64,000 nucleotides of DNA from TMP-7 sp038212445 (GTDB taxonomy: Bacteria > Acidobacteriota > Terriglobia > Bryobacterales > Bryobacteraceae). Made by a program: the position numbers and the translations under genes. Of this stretch, positions 9,155 to 16,545 are shown one piece after another. Position 1 is the first letter of the stretch; each line of letters begins with the position of its first letter. The notes beneath the pieces were generated by a model. The model was not told the DNA's origin. It made no database searches and saw nothing but the letters and a program-made list of their open reading frames with translations. Location: positions 310,001-374,000 of the forward strand of contig JBBQUM010000002.1 in NCBI GenBank assembly GCA_038212445.1, read 5' to 3'.

Positions 9155-9577
9155 ATGGACCATCACGCCACGTTAGAACTAGCTCGCGTACTGCTCGTAG
9201 ACGACGACCCTACTTCTCGTCTTACGTTGAAGACGGTATTAGAAGCAGGCGGCTACAATGTCCAGGCAGCGGCATCTGCAGCCGAAGCCGTGGGCAAGCT
9301 GGATGACGGGGAATTTGAGCTGGTCCTCAGTGACCTCCAAATGGAATCCCCCGAAGCCGGGCTCAAAGTACTCGCTCACGCTCGGATGAAGGCCTACAAG
9401 CCTGCCACTGCGATTGTGACCACCTACCGGACCAAGACACCGCTCAACGGTGATAGCAACAGCATGCTCATTGAAAGTGAAGATGTTCCGGAGTTATTGA
9501 GCAAAGTGGCTGACATGATCAGTGACCGCGCTCAACGAAAAGTAAATCGCGAGTTGCGCCTAGCGGGCATTTCCTAA
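9155..9577 (+). CDS. Stand-alone response-regulator receiver domain, degenerate
   Basis: 140 residues from the ATG at 9155, with GAGAG nine bases upstream; a GTG at 9149 is also possible but sits too close to that site. The single receiver domain has the acidic pocket (LLVDDDPTSR), the phosphoacceptor aspartate in LVLSDLQMES, and a Thr in IVTTYRT. Where receivers carry a conserved lysine followed by proline (KP), this protein reads IESEDVPELL, so the lysine is missing. No output domain is present. It may be a phosphorylation-poor or phosphorylation-independent adaptor. No kinase is adjacent; purB ends 73 bases upstream and the convergent PBP gene follows. Confidence 0.8.
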   Translation: MDHHATLELARVLLVDDDPTSRLTLKTVLEAGGYNVQAAASAAEAVGKLDDGEFELVLSDLQMESPEAGLKVLAHARMKAYKPATAIVTTYRTKTPLNGDSNSMLIESEDVPELLSKVADMISDRAQRKVNRELRLAGIS

Positions 9578-9582
9578 ACCTA

Positions 9583-9598
9583 AGGCCGTTTCCGGCCT
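9583..9598. terminator. Hairpin between convergent genes
   Basis: AGGCCG (9583-9588), a 4-base loop, and CGGCCT (9593-9598) form a perfect 6-bp GC-rich stem between the 3' ends of the receiver gene and the penicillin-binding gene. There is no T-run on either side, so it is at best a partial, possibly bidirectional, terminator. Confidence 0.4.
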
Positions 9599-9616
9599 CC
9601 GGCTCCCACTACCTGA

Positions 9617-10870
9617 TTACTCGCCTTTGATGTCGCAACTCGGCTGCATGACCTGCAGCGAGATGGGCAGCGTAGGACGATCCGCCTCAAAGTAACTCAG
9701 CTTATCGAGGTTCTTATAGACCTGTCCCGCCACTCCTGATGCCGCCGGACCGCTCACACCGTATCCGCCGGTCAACAGGACGACTACGACTAGCCGGTTC
9801 TTCCCGACATCGTTGAACGAACCGAACCAACCGAGATGCGTCGGCGATCGCGAGTCGGTGCAGGTGCCCGTTTTGCCAAACAGCGGTTGATCGCTGACAT
9901 AGCTTGCCCGCCGGGCCGTTCCAAACTCCACCGCACCCGACATTCCCGGCCTGATTTCAGGAATCCACTTGCCGATGTCCAACTGGCGCTTCACACGAGG
10001 TACGAAATGGTCCACTTCTACCTGTGTCCGCGGGTACTGCAAATAGTAAAGGGTGCCGCCATTGGAAATCGCCGACATCAACGCCGCAAGCTGAAGCGGA
10101 GTCAGCGTGATGCCCGAACCAAAGCTCGTCATCATCCCGAGCCCTTCGCTCGGAATCGCGTCCGGCAGGCCGCCCGATTCTTCCCCTTGGATGTTCAACC
10201 CGGCCTTTTCACCAAGCCCGAACAAACGTGCGTAGTAGTTGACGCGCTCAAAACCGAGCGATTCACCGATATGCGCGAAGTAGGGGTTATTGGAATGGGC
10301 GATGGCGTCAGTCAGCGTCAGCTTAAAACGCGGCGCTAAACGAACCGCTGTTGTGCGATCAATTACCCCTTCATTCAAACCGGCCAGCGCCGCGACAATC
10401 TTAATTGTGGAACACGGCTGGAACCCGCTCTTCAGCGCCACGCGCTGGTTGACCATGGTCAGGATTCGCCCGGTCGCAGGGTCGGCAACAACCACCGTCC
10501 CATTCAGCGGCCCGAGGGCGTCAACGGCAGCCTTTCGTACCGCCATGTCCTCGCCGTCGATAAAATCGCCCAGCGTGGAATCGGCATAGGTCGGCTCGGT
10601 CCAGGGATTAAAGAACGCTCTGCGGATTCGAGTACGCGCCGAGGCGTGAGCGATCGGGGCATGAACCGACGCTGCCAATCGCGCGGCATGACGGCTCGGA
10701 ACTGCCCGTTGCCGCACAGTGATGCGCGACGATGCGACGGATCTTGCCGCAGTGGCCCGGCTCGTAGTCTTTTTCTTTTTCGCGGGGGTGAGCGCGAAGG
10801 CGGACGTCGACGCAACTACAAGCGCCAACAACAAAACGGAAACCCTGGGGGAGGGGGATCGCATCGACAT
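9617..10870 (-). CDS. Penicillin-binding protein transpeptidase domain protein
   Basis: About 417 residues from the ATG at 10870; ATG 10864 and a GTG at 10885 are alternatives, and none has a clear ribosome site. A signal peptide or anchor (VSVLLLALVVASTSAFA) is followed by a long basic Ala/Arg/Ser-rich linker up to about residue 90, then a transpeptidase domain. Catalytic motifs are STIK (SxxK), SNN (SxN) and KTGT (KTG), all present and in order. There is no glycosyltransferase or PBP dimerisation domain, so it resembles a short class B PBP or a penicillin-recognising D,D-transpeptidase related to class D beta-lactamases. It probably acts on peptidoglycan in the periplasm. Confidence 0.85.
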   Translation of the reverse strand: MSMRSPSPRVSVLLLALVVASTSAFALTPAKKKKTTSRATAARSVASSRITVRQRAVPSRHAARLAASVHAPIAHASARTRIRRAFFNPWTEPTYADSTLGDFIDGEDMAVRKAAVDALGPLNGTVVVADPATGRILTMVNQRVALKSGFQPCSTIKIVAALAGLNEGVIDRTTAVRLAPRFKLTLTDAIAHSNNPYFAHIGESLGFERVNYYARLFGLGEKAGLNIQGEESGGLPDAIPSEGLGMMTSFGSGITLTPLQLAALMSAISNGGTLYYLQYPRTQVEVDHFVPRVKRQLDIGKWIPEIRPGMSGAVEFGTARRASYVSDQPLFGKTGTCTDSRSPTHLGWFGSFNDVGKNRLVVVVLLTGGYGVSGPAASGVAGQVYKNLDKLSYFEADRPTLPISLQVMQPSCDIKGE

Positions 10871-10924
10871 ATTAGTGTAAACCAAAAACCCTACAATATG
10901 TTTTACTCGAACCGGACAACATAA

Positions 10925-10952
10925 CTGCCGCCCAATTACCTACTATCGGCAG
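10925..10952. terminator. Inverted repeat between the SDR and PBP genes
   Basis: CTGCCG (10925-10930) and CGGCAG (10947-10952) are perfect complements around a 16-base loop. It lies upstream of the PBP gene, which runs to the left, and after no plus-strand gene. It could act as an operator for the PBP gene rather than a terminator; no T-run supports termination. Confidence 0.25.
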
Positions 10953-10992
10953 ACTTCACTATATTGTGTATTCATTGTAGTACTAAAACCGC

Positions 10993-11745
10993 TTACGCGG
11001 CAGTCCATCCCCCGTCAATCGTCTGAATCGAGCCATTTACAAAGGCCGCATCATCGGACGCCAGGTACAACGCCATCTTCGCAATCTCGCCGGGCTGCCC
11101 CAAACGACCAATTGGCTGCCTCTGATTGAGCTGCGCACGCATCTCTTCTTTCTCGTGCTTGTGATACTTCTCCAGGTAGGCCTCGACAAAAGGCGTGTCC
11201 ACAGTGCCGGGGCAGATACAGTTCACCCTGAACTGTGTGGGATAGTCCACCGCGAGTTGACGGGTCATCGAAACCACTGCACCTTTAGTGGCGCAGTACG
11301 CAAAACGTTTCTTGACACCAATCAATCCGGCCACCGAGCCGACGTTCACGATGGCGCCGTGGGAGGCAATGAGAAGAGGGATGGCGGAGCGCGTTATCAA
11401 GAAGGTTCCGGTAACGTTGACGCGGAAGAGGCGCTCGAAGTCACTTAAATTTGTTTCATCTATGCCGCCCACCAGGCCGATTCCGGCATTGTTCACCAAA
11501 ACGTCCAGCCGGCCGACACCTGCAAACAACGTCTGCACTGCCGACTCGTCTGTGATGTCGCAGGCAAACGCCCGAGCCCCCCGCAGTTCGGCTGCCAGCG
11601 CCTCGCCGCGTTTTGCATCTACGTCGACAATCAAAACGGAGGCGCCAGCGTCGGTGAAGAGGCGCGCTGTAGCCTCTCCAATCCCGCTGGCGCCTCCCGT
11701 TACGAGCGCGATCTTGCCGTCTAAACGAAACCCTTGAAAGCTCAT
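10993..11745 (-). CDS. SDR-family NAD(P)-dependent oxidoreductase
   Basis: 250 residues. The cofactor motif TGGASGIGEA lies near residue 16, the acidic VDVDA after beta 2 favours NAD, NNAGIG is near 85, NVGSV holds the catalytic serine, and YCATKG holds the Tyr/Lys pair near 150. CPGTVDTPF and the IDGGWTA tail complete a classical SDR. The set NVGSVAGL-YCATKGAV-ICPGTVDTPF is common in sugar dehydrogenases such as L-fuconate or 2-keto-3-deoxy-L-fuconate dehydrogenase, so a sugar-acid role is plausible. The neighbours (PBP, SRPBCC protein) give no further hint. Confidence 0.87.
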   Translation of the reverse strand: MSFQGFRLDGKIALVTGGASGIGEATARLFTDAGASVLIVDVDAKRGEALAAELRGARAFACDITDESAVQTLFAGVGRLDVLVNNAGIGLVGGIDETNLSDFERLFRVNVTGTFLITRSAIPLLIASHGAIVNVGSVAGLIGVKKRFAYCATKGAVVSMTRQLAVDYPTQFRVNCICPGTVDTPFVEAYLEKYHKHEKEEMRAQLNQRQPIGRLGQPGEIAKMALYLASDDAAFVNGSIQTIDGGWTAA

Positions 11746-11794
11746 AGTCTAGGAAGCTATGAGCTTATCAGCTTGAATGCCGACGAGCTGGAAC

Positions 11795-12649
11795 TCAGTG
11801 CTTAGGTCCGGTAGTGACGCCGCCCGTCGGCGTCCAGGAAGGCGGGTCGCTGGCAGGAAAGGATTCCTCGGATGCCATGCCCACCACGTCGCGGTTCCAA
11901 CCCTTCTTCAGCGGTTCCGAGCGTCGCGAAGGTACGTCCCTGACGCTGGCCGAGGGCTGTATGGCACCGGTCTCCATCAATTGCTTGAGCCTCTGTAGAT
12001 CGGCAGCAACCTGCTTCTCGGGGTCCTGCCCCACCACCTTCGCCGCGAACGACGCCAGGCGTCCACCGGGAGGATCATACTGGAGCATTACCTTGACGAT
12101 AGTTCCCTTCCCGTCAGGCGTCGAGGCGAAGTGAACAGAACCAGCATTGGCAATGTCCGACTCGGGCAGCGAGCGCCACCCGATCAGTTCATTCTCTTTC
12201 TCGCTGATAATCTCAGCCTTCCATTGAATCGATGTTCCAACCGGCGCGTTCACCACCCAGTGGGAATGCTTGTTGTCGATCTCAGTCACCTTCTCGAGAT
12301 TATGCATGAACTTCGGCAGGTTCTCGAGATTGCGCCAGAACCGGTAAAGCTCTTCGCGCGGCTTGTCCACCGTAATGGTCTGATCAATGTGCACACCCTG
12401 GCCATACGGAATGCTGACGTTACGACCGTAGCTTTGACCGGAGTGCATCCCAAGTGCCTCATACAACTGGCAGTGACCCGTAGCGCCACGATAGGCAAGG
12501 GCGGCACCGCTGGCGATGGACACAAGACCGGGAAACGATCCTTTCCGAACACCCCAGAACATGAGAGCGCCGCCCGCAATCAAGCTGGCAAGACGCTCGT
12601 TTTGTGTCAGATTCACCGCGCTTTCGCGGCTGTTCGCTAAGGTAGTCAT
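11795..12649 (-). CDS. SRPBCC (polyketide cyclase/dehydrase-like) protein with N-terminal DUF2892-type membrane segment
   Basis: 284 residues from the ATG at 12649, chosen because AGGAG sits eight bases upstream. Residues about 15-65 (QNERLASLIAGGALMFWGV, GLVSIASGAALAYRGATGHC) are two membrane helices of the DUF2892 kind. Residues about 90-225 form an SRPBCC lipid-binding fold (IDQTITVDKPREELYRFWRNLENLPKFM, then EIISEKENELIGWRS). The C-terminus is polar and carries a VGMASEESFPASDPPSWTP motif seen at the end of many such proteins. It may bind a hydrophobic ligand at the inner membrane; no enzyme activity can be named. Confidence 0.8.
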   Translation of the reverse strand: MTTLANSRESAVNLTQNERLASLIAGGALMFWGVRKGSFPGLVSIASGAALAYRGATGHCQLYEALGMHSGQSYGRNVSIPYGQGVHIDQTITVDKPREELYRFWRNLENLPKFMHNLEKVTEIDNKHSHWVVNAPVGTSIQWKAEIISEKENELIGWRSLPESDIANAGSVHFASTPDGKGTIVKVMLQYDPPGGRLASFAAKVVGQDPEKQVAADLQRLKQLMETGAIQPSASVRDVPSRRSEPLKKGWNRDVVGMASEESFPASDPPSWTPTGGVTTGPKH

Positions 12650-12736
12650 CACACGCTCCTGTAACAAAGGAGACGCCACCCCGTGAAAAGAGTTTCCGCC
12701 GCAAGAGACGCGGAAACGTAATGATTTAGCTACGCC

Positions 12737-15520
12737 TTATGGAGTATGCGGATTCACTACCGGTATCGTCACGATATTACTTGTGTAAATATCCTGAGCA
12801 ATAGTCAATTGCGTCTGCGGGTTGGTGGGCAGATCTGAATTGAGCTCGATGACAACTTCGTAAAGGCCGACACTGCCGACCTTGGCGCCAGCCGAAAGCG
12901 TATTCGCCGTCCTGCCGCCCGCCAACGCGAATAAGAAGGACAGCGGATCGTTTAGCGCTGGACCGCCATACGCCTCGCCGGTGTTCTGTCCCGCGCGGGC
13001 CGCATCAGGCTGAACCACGCCCAATCCGGTGCCATAGATCGTAATCACTTCGCCCGCCTGCGCTGGATCATCGACCGTTATAGGCGACCCGGCAACACTG
13101 GCGCAACAAGTGGCGGCTTTGGAGGAACTGAGGATAACGCTGGCACTCGCGCTCACGGTGCCCGCTACAGGAATTCCATTGCCGGCCGGACCTGGAATCT
13201 TCGCTTTCAGAATTACACGGGTGAATGAGCCGCCTGGCGAAGCGATCAATTTCTCGTCGCCATTGGCGTTGATCAGTCCGATGAGGGCATCCCGGACAGT
13301 CGCCAGAGTATCGCTGCTCTGAATCGTGTAGGAATAACTACGGTCTTCAATGGTGATGGTCGCCTTATCGTTCGCGACAATCGTGCCATCCACCGCAATG
13401 CTTACCGAGGCTTGACTATTGCTGTGATAGGCGAACGCCCGGCGAGGCTCGTTCCCGACGTCGGCGGAGATCCCAGGATTTGCCTGAGTAATCGGCACCG
13501 GCACGGCCGACGTTACCTTGCGTATACTGCCGTCGGCATTCTTCGACAAAACCCACACGGACACGCTGTTACTGTATTGGGCGTCAAACGGCAACTGTGC
13601 GTTCACTTGATTCGGCGCTACCGAAAATACCGGCGCCTGACTTCCATTTACATAAACCTGTACACCGCCAACTTCAAAGGGCAGCTTCGGATTGTTCGCG
13701 TCCAGGGGAGGCGCGGATGCGGTAACCGGACTCAGATCATTCCCGAAAATCGAGATAATCGTGCCCGGCGCGATTCTCTGCGCCGACTGTACCGTGGGAT
13801 TGCTCTTGCTGAGCGTAATCGCCACCTGTGCGCCCGTCGACAATGCGGTAGTGATATTCAAGTTGAAACCGGCATCGCCCGGCTGACGCGCAGTCAGCGT
13901 AATCAGGTTGAAGGTCGGATTCGCGATCGCAAGAATGTAAGGATCGCCTACCCCGTTGTTGGAACTGTTGATCACATTCACCAGGCCGTTGATCATATCG
14001 GCAATCTTCGACGTGCCGGTGGCCTTGAATTTGTAGTCCGTCCCGGTAGTGGTTGTCGCAGCGTCCTTGGCGATCGTAATCGTAATCTCGTCGTTTTCCT
14101 TGGGCGCAGCCGTGAAGGTGATGGTCGACACCGCGAATACGTTCAAGCTGAAAGCGTTGCGCACGCCGTCGCGCTGAATGTCGGCCGATTGCGGACTGAA
14201 AACCAGAACACGCCTGTCAGTGGGATCGGCTACATAAAGATTCTGTCCATCCCAGGCCATCTGAGCTGGTGCCGGAATGACGTCCGAAGCTGACCGTTCC
14301 AGGTTGGGGTTAAAAAGATCTTGGGCACTGGTCACGACGTCAGATGCCATGTCCGGCTGCCCCAGCACAATGTCTGCAGCCGTACCACTCGCGGTAGGAA
14401 TCGTTTTGAACACGAGCACGCGATCGTTACCGCCGTCGGAAATATACAGCCGCTGCCCGTCGGAAAGCGCAAAACGCGGGAAGCTTAGCGTCCCGGCGCA
14501 GCGAGCCGGATAAAGCAACGTGGTGCCGTCAGTCGCCGTGCCATTCGACGGACACATCTTGGCGCTATTGTTGTCCGCTGTAGTATCCAGATCCGGCTGT
14601 CCCAGGGCCACGTCGGCCGGCTGCTGTGTCTGCGTCGGAATCGAATTCCAGATCAAAACACGTGAGAATCCAAGGTCAGTGACATACAGTTTCTTGCCGT
14701 CGCTGGTCACCGAAACCGGATTCAATAGCGTATTAGCATGCGCCGAGGTGCCAATCCTGGTGAGATCGGGCTCTGGCGCAACGTTGAAGTTCGGCTGGCC
14801 GAGCACGATGTCAGCGGGCTGGTTGTTGGTCGTCGGAATCGAGTTCCAGATCATCACGCGATGATTCTGCGTGTCGGCCACAAAGAACTTCCCGTCCTGA
14901 ATCCAAACACCCTGCGGACCGCGGAAGGTCTTGTTGCTCACCACCACCGGCTGCTTCACGGTAGTGAAGTTGTCCTGGCCAAGTTCAATATCCGCCGGAG
15001 TGTTGATGCTGGCAGGAATCGATTTCCAGATCAGAATGCGATTGTTCTCCGTATCGGCCACCGCCAGTATGGTGCCGTCGGTTGCGACAGCTGTTGGCAA
15101 CCGCATCCCGGCCTGGGAAACGGCGGGGTCGTTCTTCGTGAAATCGACCTGGCCCAGCACGACATCGAAATCAAACGGGAAGAACGAGTTCGCCGTACAG
15201 ACCGGACAGGTGGACGTGTAGGGAGGGATGATAGCCGTGGCGGACGGCAGTTTCGACGACACGTTCCGATAGATCAGAACCCGCCGGTTTTGCGGCGTCA
15301 GCCCGGTGAGGCGGCTGGAATCCGCAATGATTAGAGTGTCTTTCCCATAGGCAACACCCCCCGCCGCACCCAACAATCTGGCCGTTGTGCCAGGTAGCTG
15401 GTCGGTGAAAGTAGCCTGACCGATAATCATTCGTGCGGCTTGGCCGTTGATGTAATCACCGGCGAACGCACCGGTGCACACCAGAACCGCTGTTACAGAT
15501 ACAAGAGCGAGAGACTTCAT
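12737..15520 (-). CDS. Exported NHL-repeat protein with Solibacter-type C-terminal domain
   Basis: 927 residues from the ATG at 15520. An upstream extension exists but would delete the clear signal peptide MKSLALVSVTAVLVCTGAFA. Residues about 25-470 hold repeats of the form VALGQPDLDT, DGKKLYVTDLGFSRVLIWNSIPT, which build an NHL-type beta-propeller. Residues from about 578 (QRIAPGTIISIFGNDLSP, then VNAQLPFD) and again near 825 (GEVITIYGTGLGVV) match the repeated tail domain known from Solibacter (TIGR03437-like). Such proteins are large, secreted and lineage-restricted, and probably bind surface or matrix ligands. Its presence is the best lineage marker in the window. Confidence 0.88.
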   Translation of the reverse strand: MKSLALVSVTAVLVCTGAFAGDYINGQAARMIIGQATFTDQLPGTTARLLGAAGGVAYGKDTLIIADSSRLTGLTPQNRRVLIYRNVSSKLPSATAIIPPYTSTCPVCTANSFFPFDFDVVLGQVDFTKNDPAVSQAGMRLPTAVATDGTILAVADTENNRILIWKSIPASINTPADIELGQDNFTTVKQPVVVSNKTFRGPQGVWIQDGKFFVADTQNHRVMIWNSIPTTNNQPADIVLGQPNFNVAPEPDLTRIGTSAHANTLLNPVSVTSDGKKLYVTDLGFSRVLIWNSIPTQTQQPADVALGQPDLDTTADNNSAKMCPSNGTATDGTTLLYPARCAGTLSFPRFALSDGQRLYISDGGNDRVLVFKTIPTASGTAADIVLGQPDMASDVVTSAQDLFNPNLERSASDVIPAPAQMAWDGQNLYVADPTDRRVLVFSPQSADIQRDGVRNAFSLNVFAVSTITFTAAPKENDEITITIAKDAATTTTGTDYKFKATGTSKIADMINGLVNVINSSNNGVGDPYILAIANPTFNLITLTARQPGDAGFNLNITTALSTGAQVAITLSKSNPTVQSAQRIAPGTIISIFGNDLSPVTASAPPLDANNPKLPFEVGGVQVYVNGSQAPVFSVAPNQVNAQLPFDAQYSNSVSVWVLSKNADGSIRKVTSAVPVPITQANPGISADVGNEPRRAFAYHSNSQASVSIAVDGTIVANDKATITIEDRSYSYTIQSSDTLATVRDALIGLINANGDEKLIASPGGSFTRVILKAKIPGPAGNGIPVAGTVSASASVILSSSKAATCCASVAGSPITVDDPAQAGEVITIYGTGLGVVQPDAARAGQNTGEAYGGPALNDPLSFLFALAGGRTANTLSAGAKVGSVGLYEVVIELNSDLPTNPQTQLTIAQDIYTSNIVTIPVVNPHTP

Positions 15521-15609
15521 GTTCGAGGTTTTGAAAGGCAGTTGACTTACCAGTATAACAACGCTTTGGACGTACCCGGTATTCGTCGCGTTGCACGCGT
15601 TCTTTTCAG

Positions 15610-16536
15610 CTAACGCCTTGATTCCAAAAAGGAACAGCAATTGCCTTCAGGTGTGCATGGGGTGTGCTCAAATTGCACAGTGGTGTGGTCGATGTGGAAA
15701 CGGTCCACAAGGACGTGGTTAATCCGCCTCAGTATCGCTTCACTCGACGAAGGCGGCATATCCTCGATCAACACGTGGCAGCTCAAGGCATGGGCATTCG
15801 ACCCGATTGTCCAAATGTGCAGATGATGGACGTCGATCACGCCCTCAATATCCATCATGCTCGAACTCACCGACTGGAGCTCGAGACCTCGCGGTAGCCC
15901 CTCCAGGAGTATGTTCAGCGACTCGCGGATGATATCGCGCGCCGTCCAGATAATGAGCGCTCCGATCAGGAACGACAGGATAGGGTCGATAACGTACATC
16001 CCTGTGTAGTGGATGCCCACCGCGCCGGCAATGATCGCCACTGACCCCAACGCGTCCCCGAGCATGTGAATCCACGCCGCGCGGACATTCAGGTCGTCCT
16101 TGTCGCGGTGTAGCGCTAACATGATCACGCTGTTCACCGCCAATCCGACGGCCGCCACCCAGATCATTGTCTTCTCGGCAACCGGCTCAGGATGGAGCAG
16201 CCGGTGGTAGCTCTCCCAGAAGATCCAGATAGACAGCACTACCAGAGTCAGCGCATTGACGAATGCCGCCAGCACACCCGCACGCTGGTATCCGTACGTC
16301 TTCACATCGTTGGCGGGTTTGCTCGACAGGAAAACGCCGAACGCCGCCAGCCCCAAAGCCAGCGCGTCAGTGAAATTGTGACCGGCGTCGGATAACAACG
16401 CCAGACTTCCCGCGCTGATTCCCGCAACAATTTCCAAAACGACGAACGCCGCCGTCAGGCCAAGCGACCAGAGCAGTGTCCGGCCAGTCCCATGGTGATG
16501 GTGGTGATGCGACCCGTGTGGATGTGAATGACCCAT
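15610..16536 (-). CDS. Cation diffusion facilitator (CzcD/ZitB-like zinc exporter)
   Basis: 308 residues. A histidine-rich start (HSHPHGSHHHHHH) is followed by six membrane helices. The metal site residues are visible in helix 2 (SDAGHNFTDAL) and helix 5 (HMLGDALGS), and the C-terminal cytoplasmic domain contains VHHLHIWTIG and HHT-type ligands. The family exports Zn2+, and often Co2+ or Cd2+, from the cytosol by proton antiport. The ending HTPCTPEGNCC adds cysteines. It lies upstream of and co-directional with the NHL protein, and next to the GH3 gene. Confidence 0.93.
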   Translation of the reverse strand: MGHSHPHGSHHHHHHGTGRTLLWSLGLTAAFVVLEIVAGISAGSLALLSDAGHNFTDALALGLAAFGVFLSSKPANDVKTYGYQRAGVLAAFVNALTLVVLSIWIFWESYHRLLHPEPVAEKTMIWVAAVGLAVNSVIMLALHRDKDDLNVRAAWIHMLGDALGSVAIIAGAVGIHYTGMYVIDPILSFLIGALIIWTARDIIRESLNILLEGLPRGLELQSVSSSMMDIEGVIDVHHLHIWTIGSNAHALSCHVLIEDMPPSSSEAILRRINHVLVDRFHIDHTTVQFEHTPCTPEGNCCSFLESRR

Positions 16537-16545
16537 TCGCGACTT

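Noticed and set aside
14738..15334. Long plus-strand frame inside the NHL gene
   Set aside because: It is antisense to a gene with clear repeats and a signal peptide; high GC makes such shadows common.
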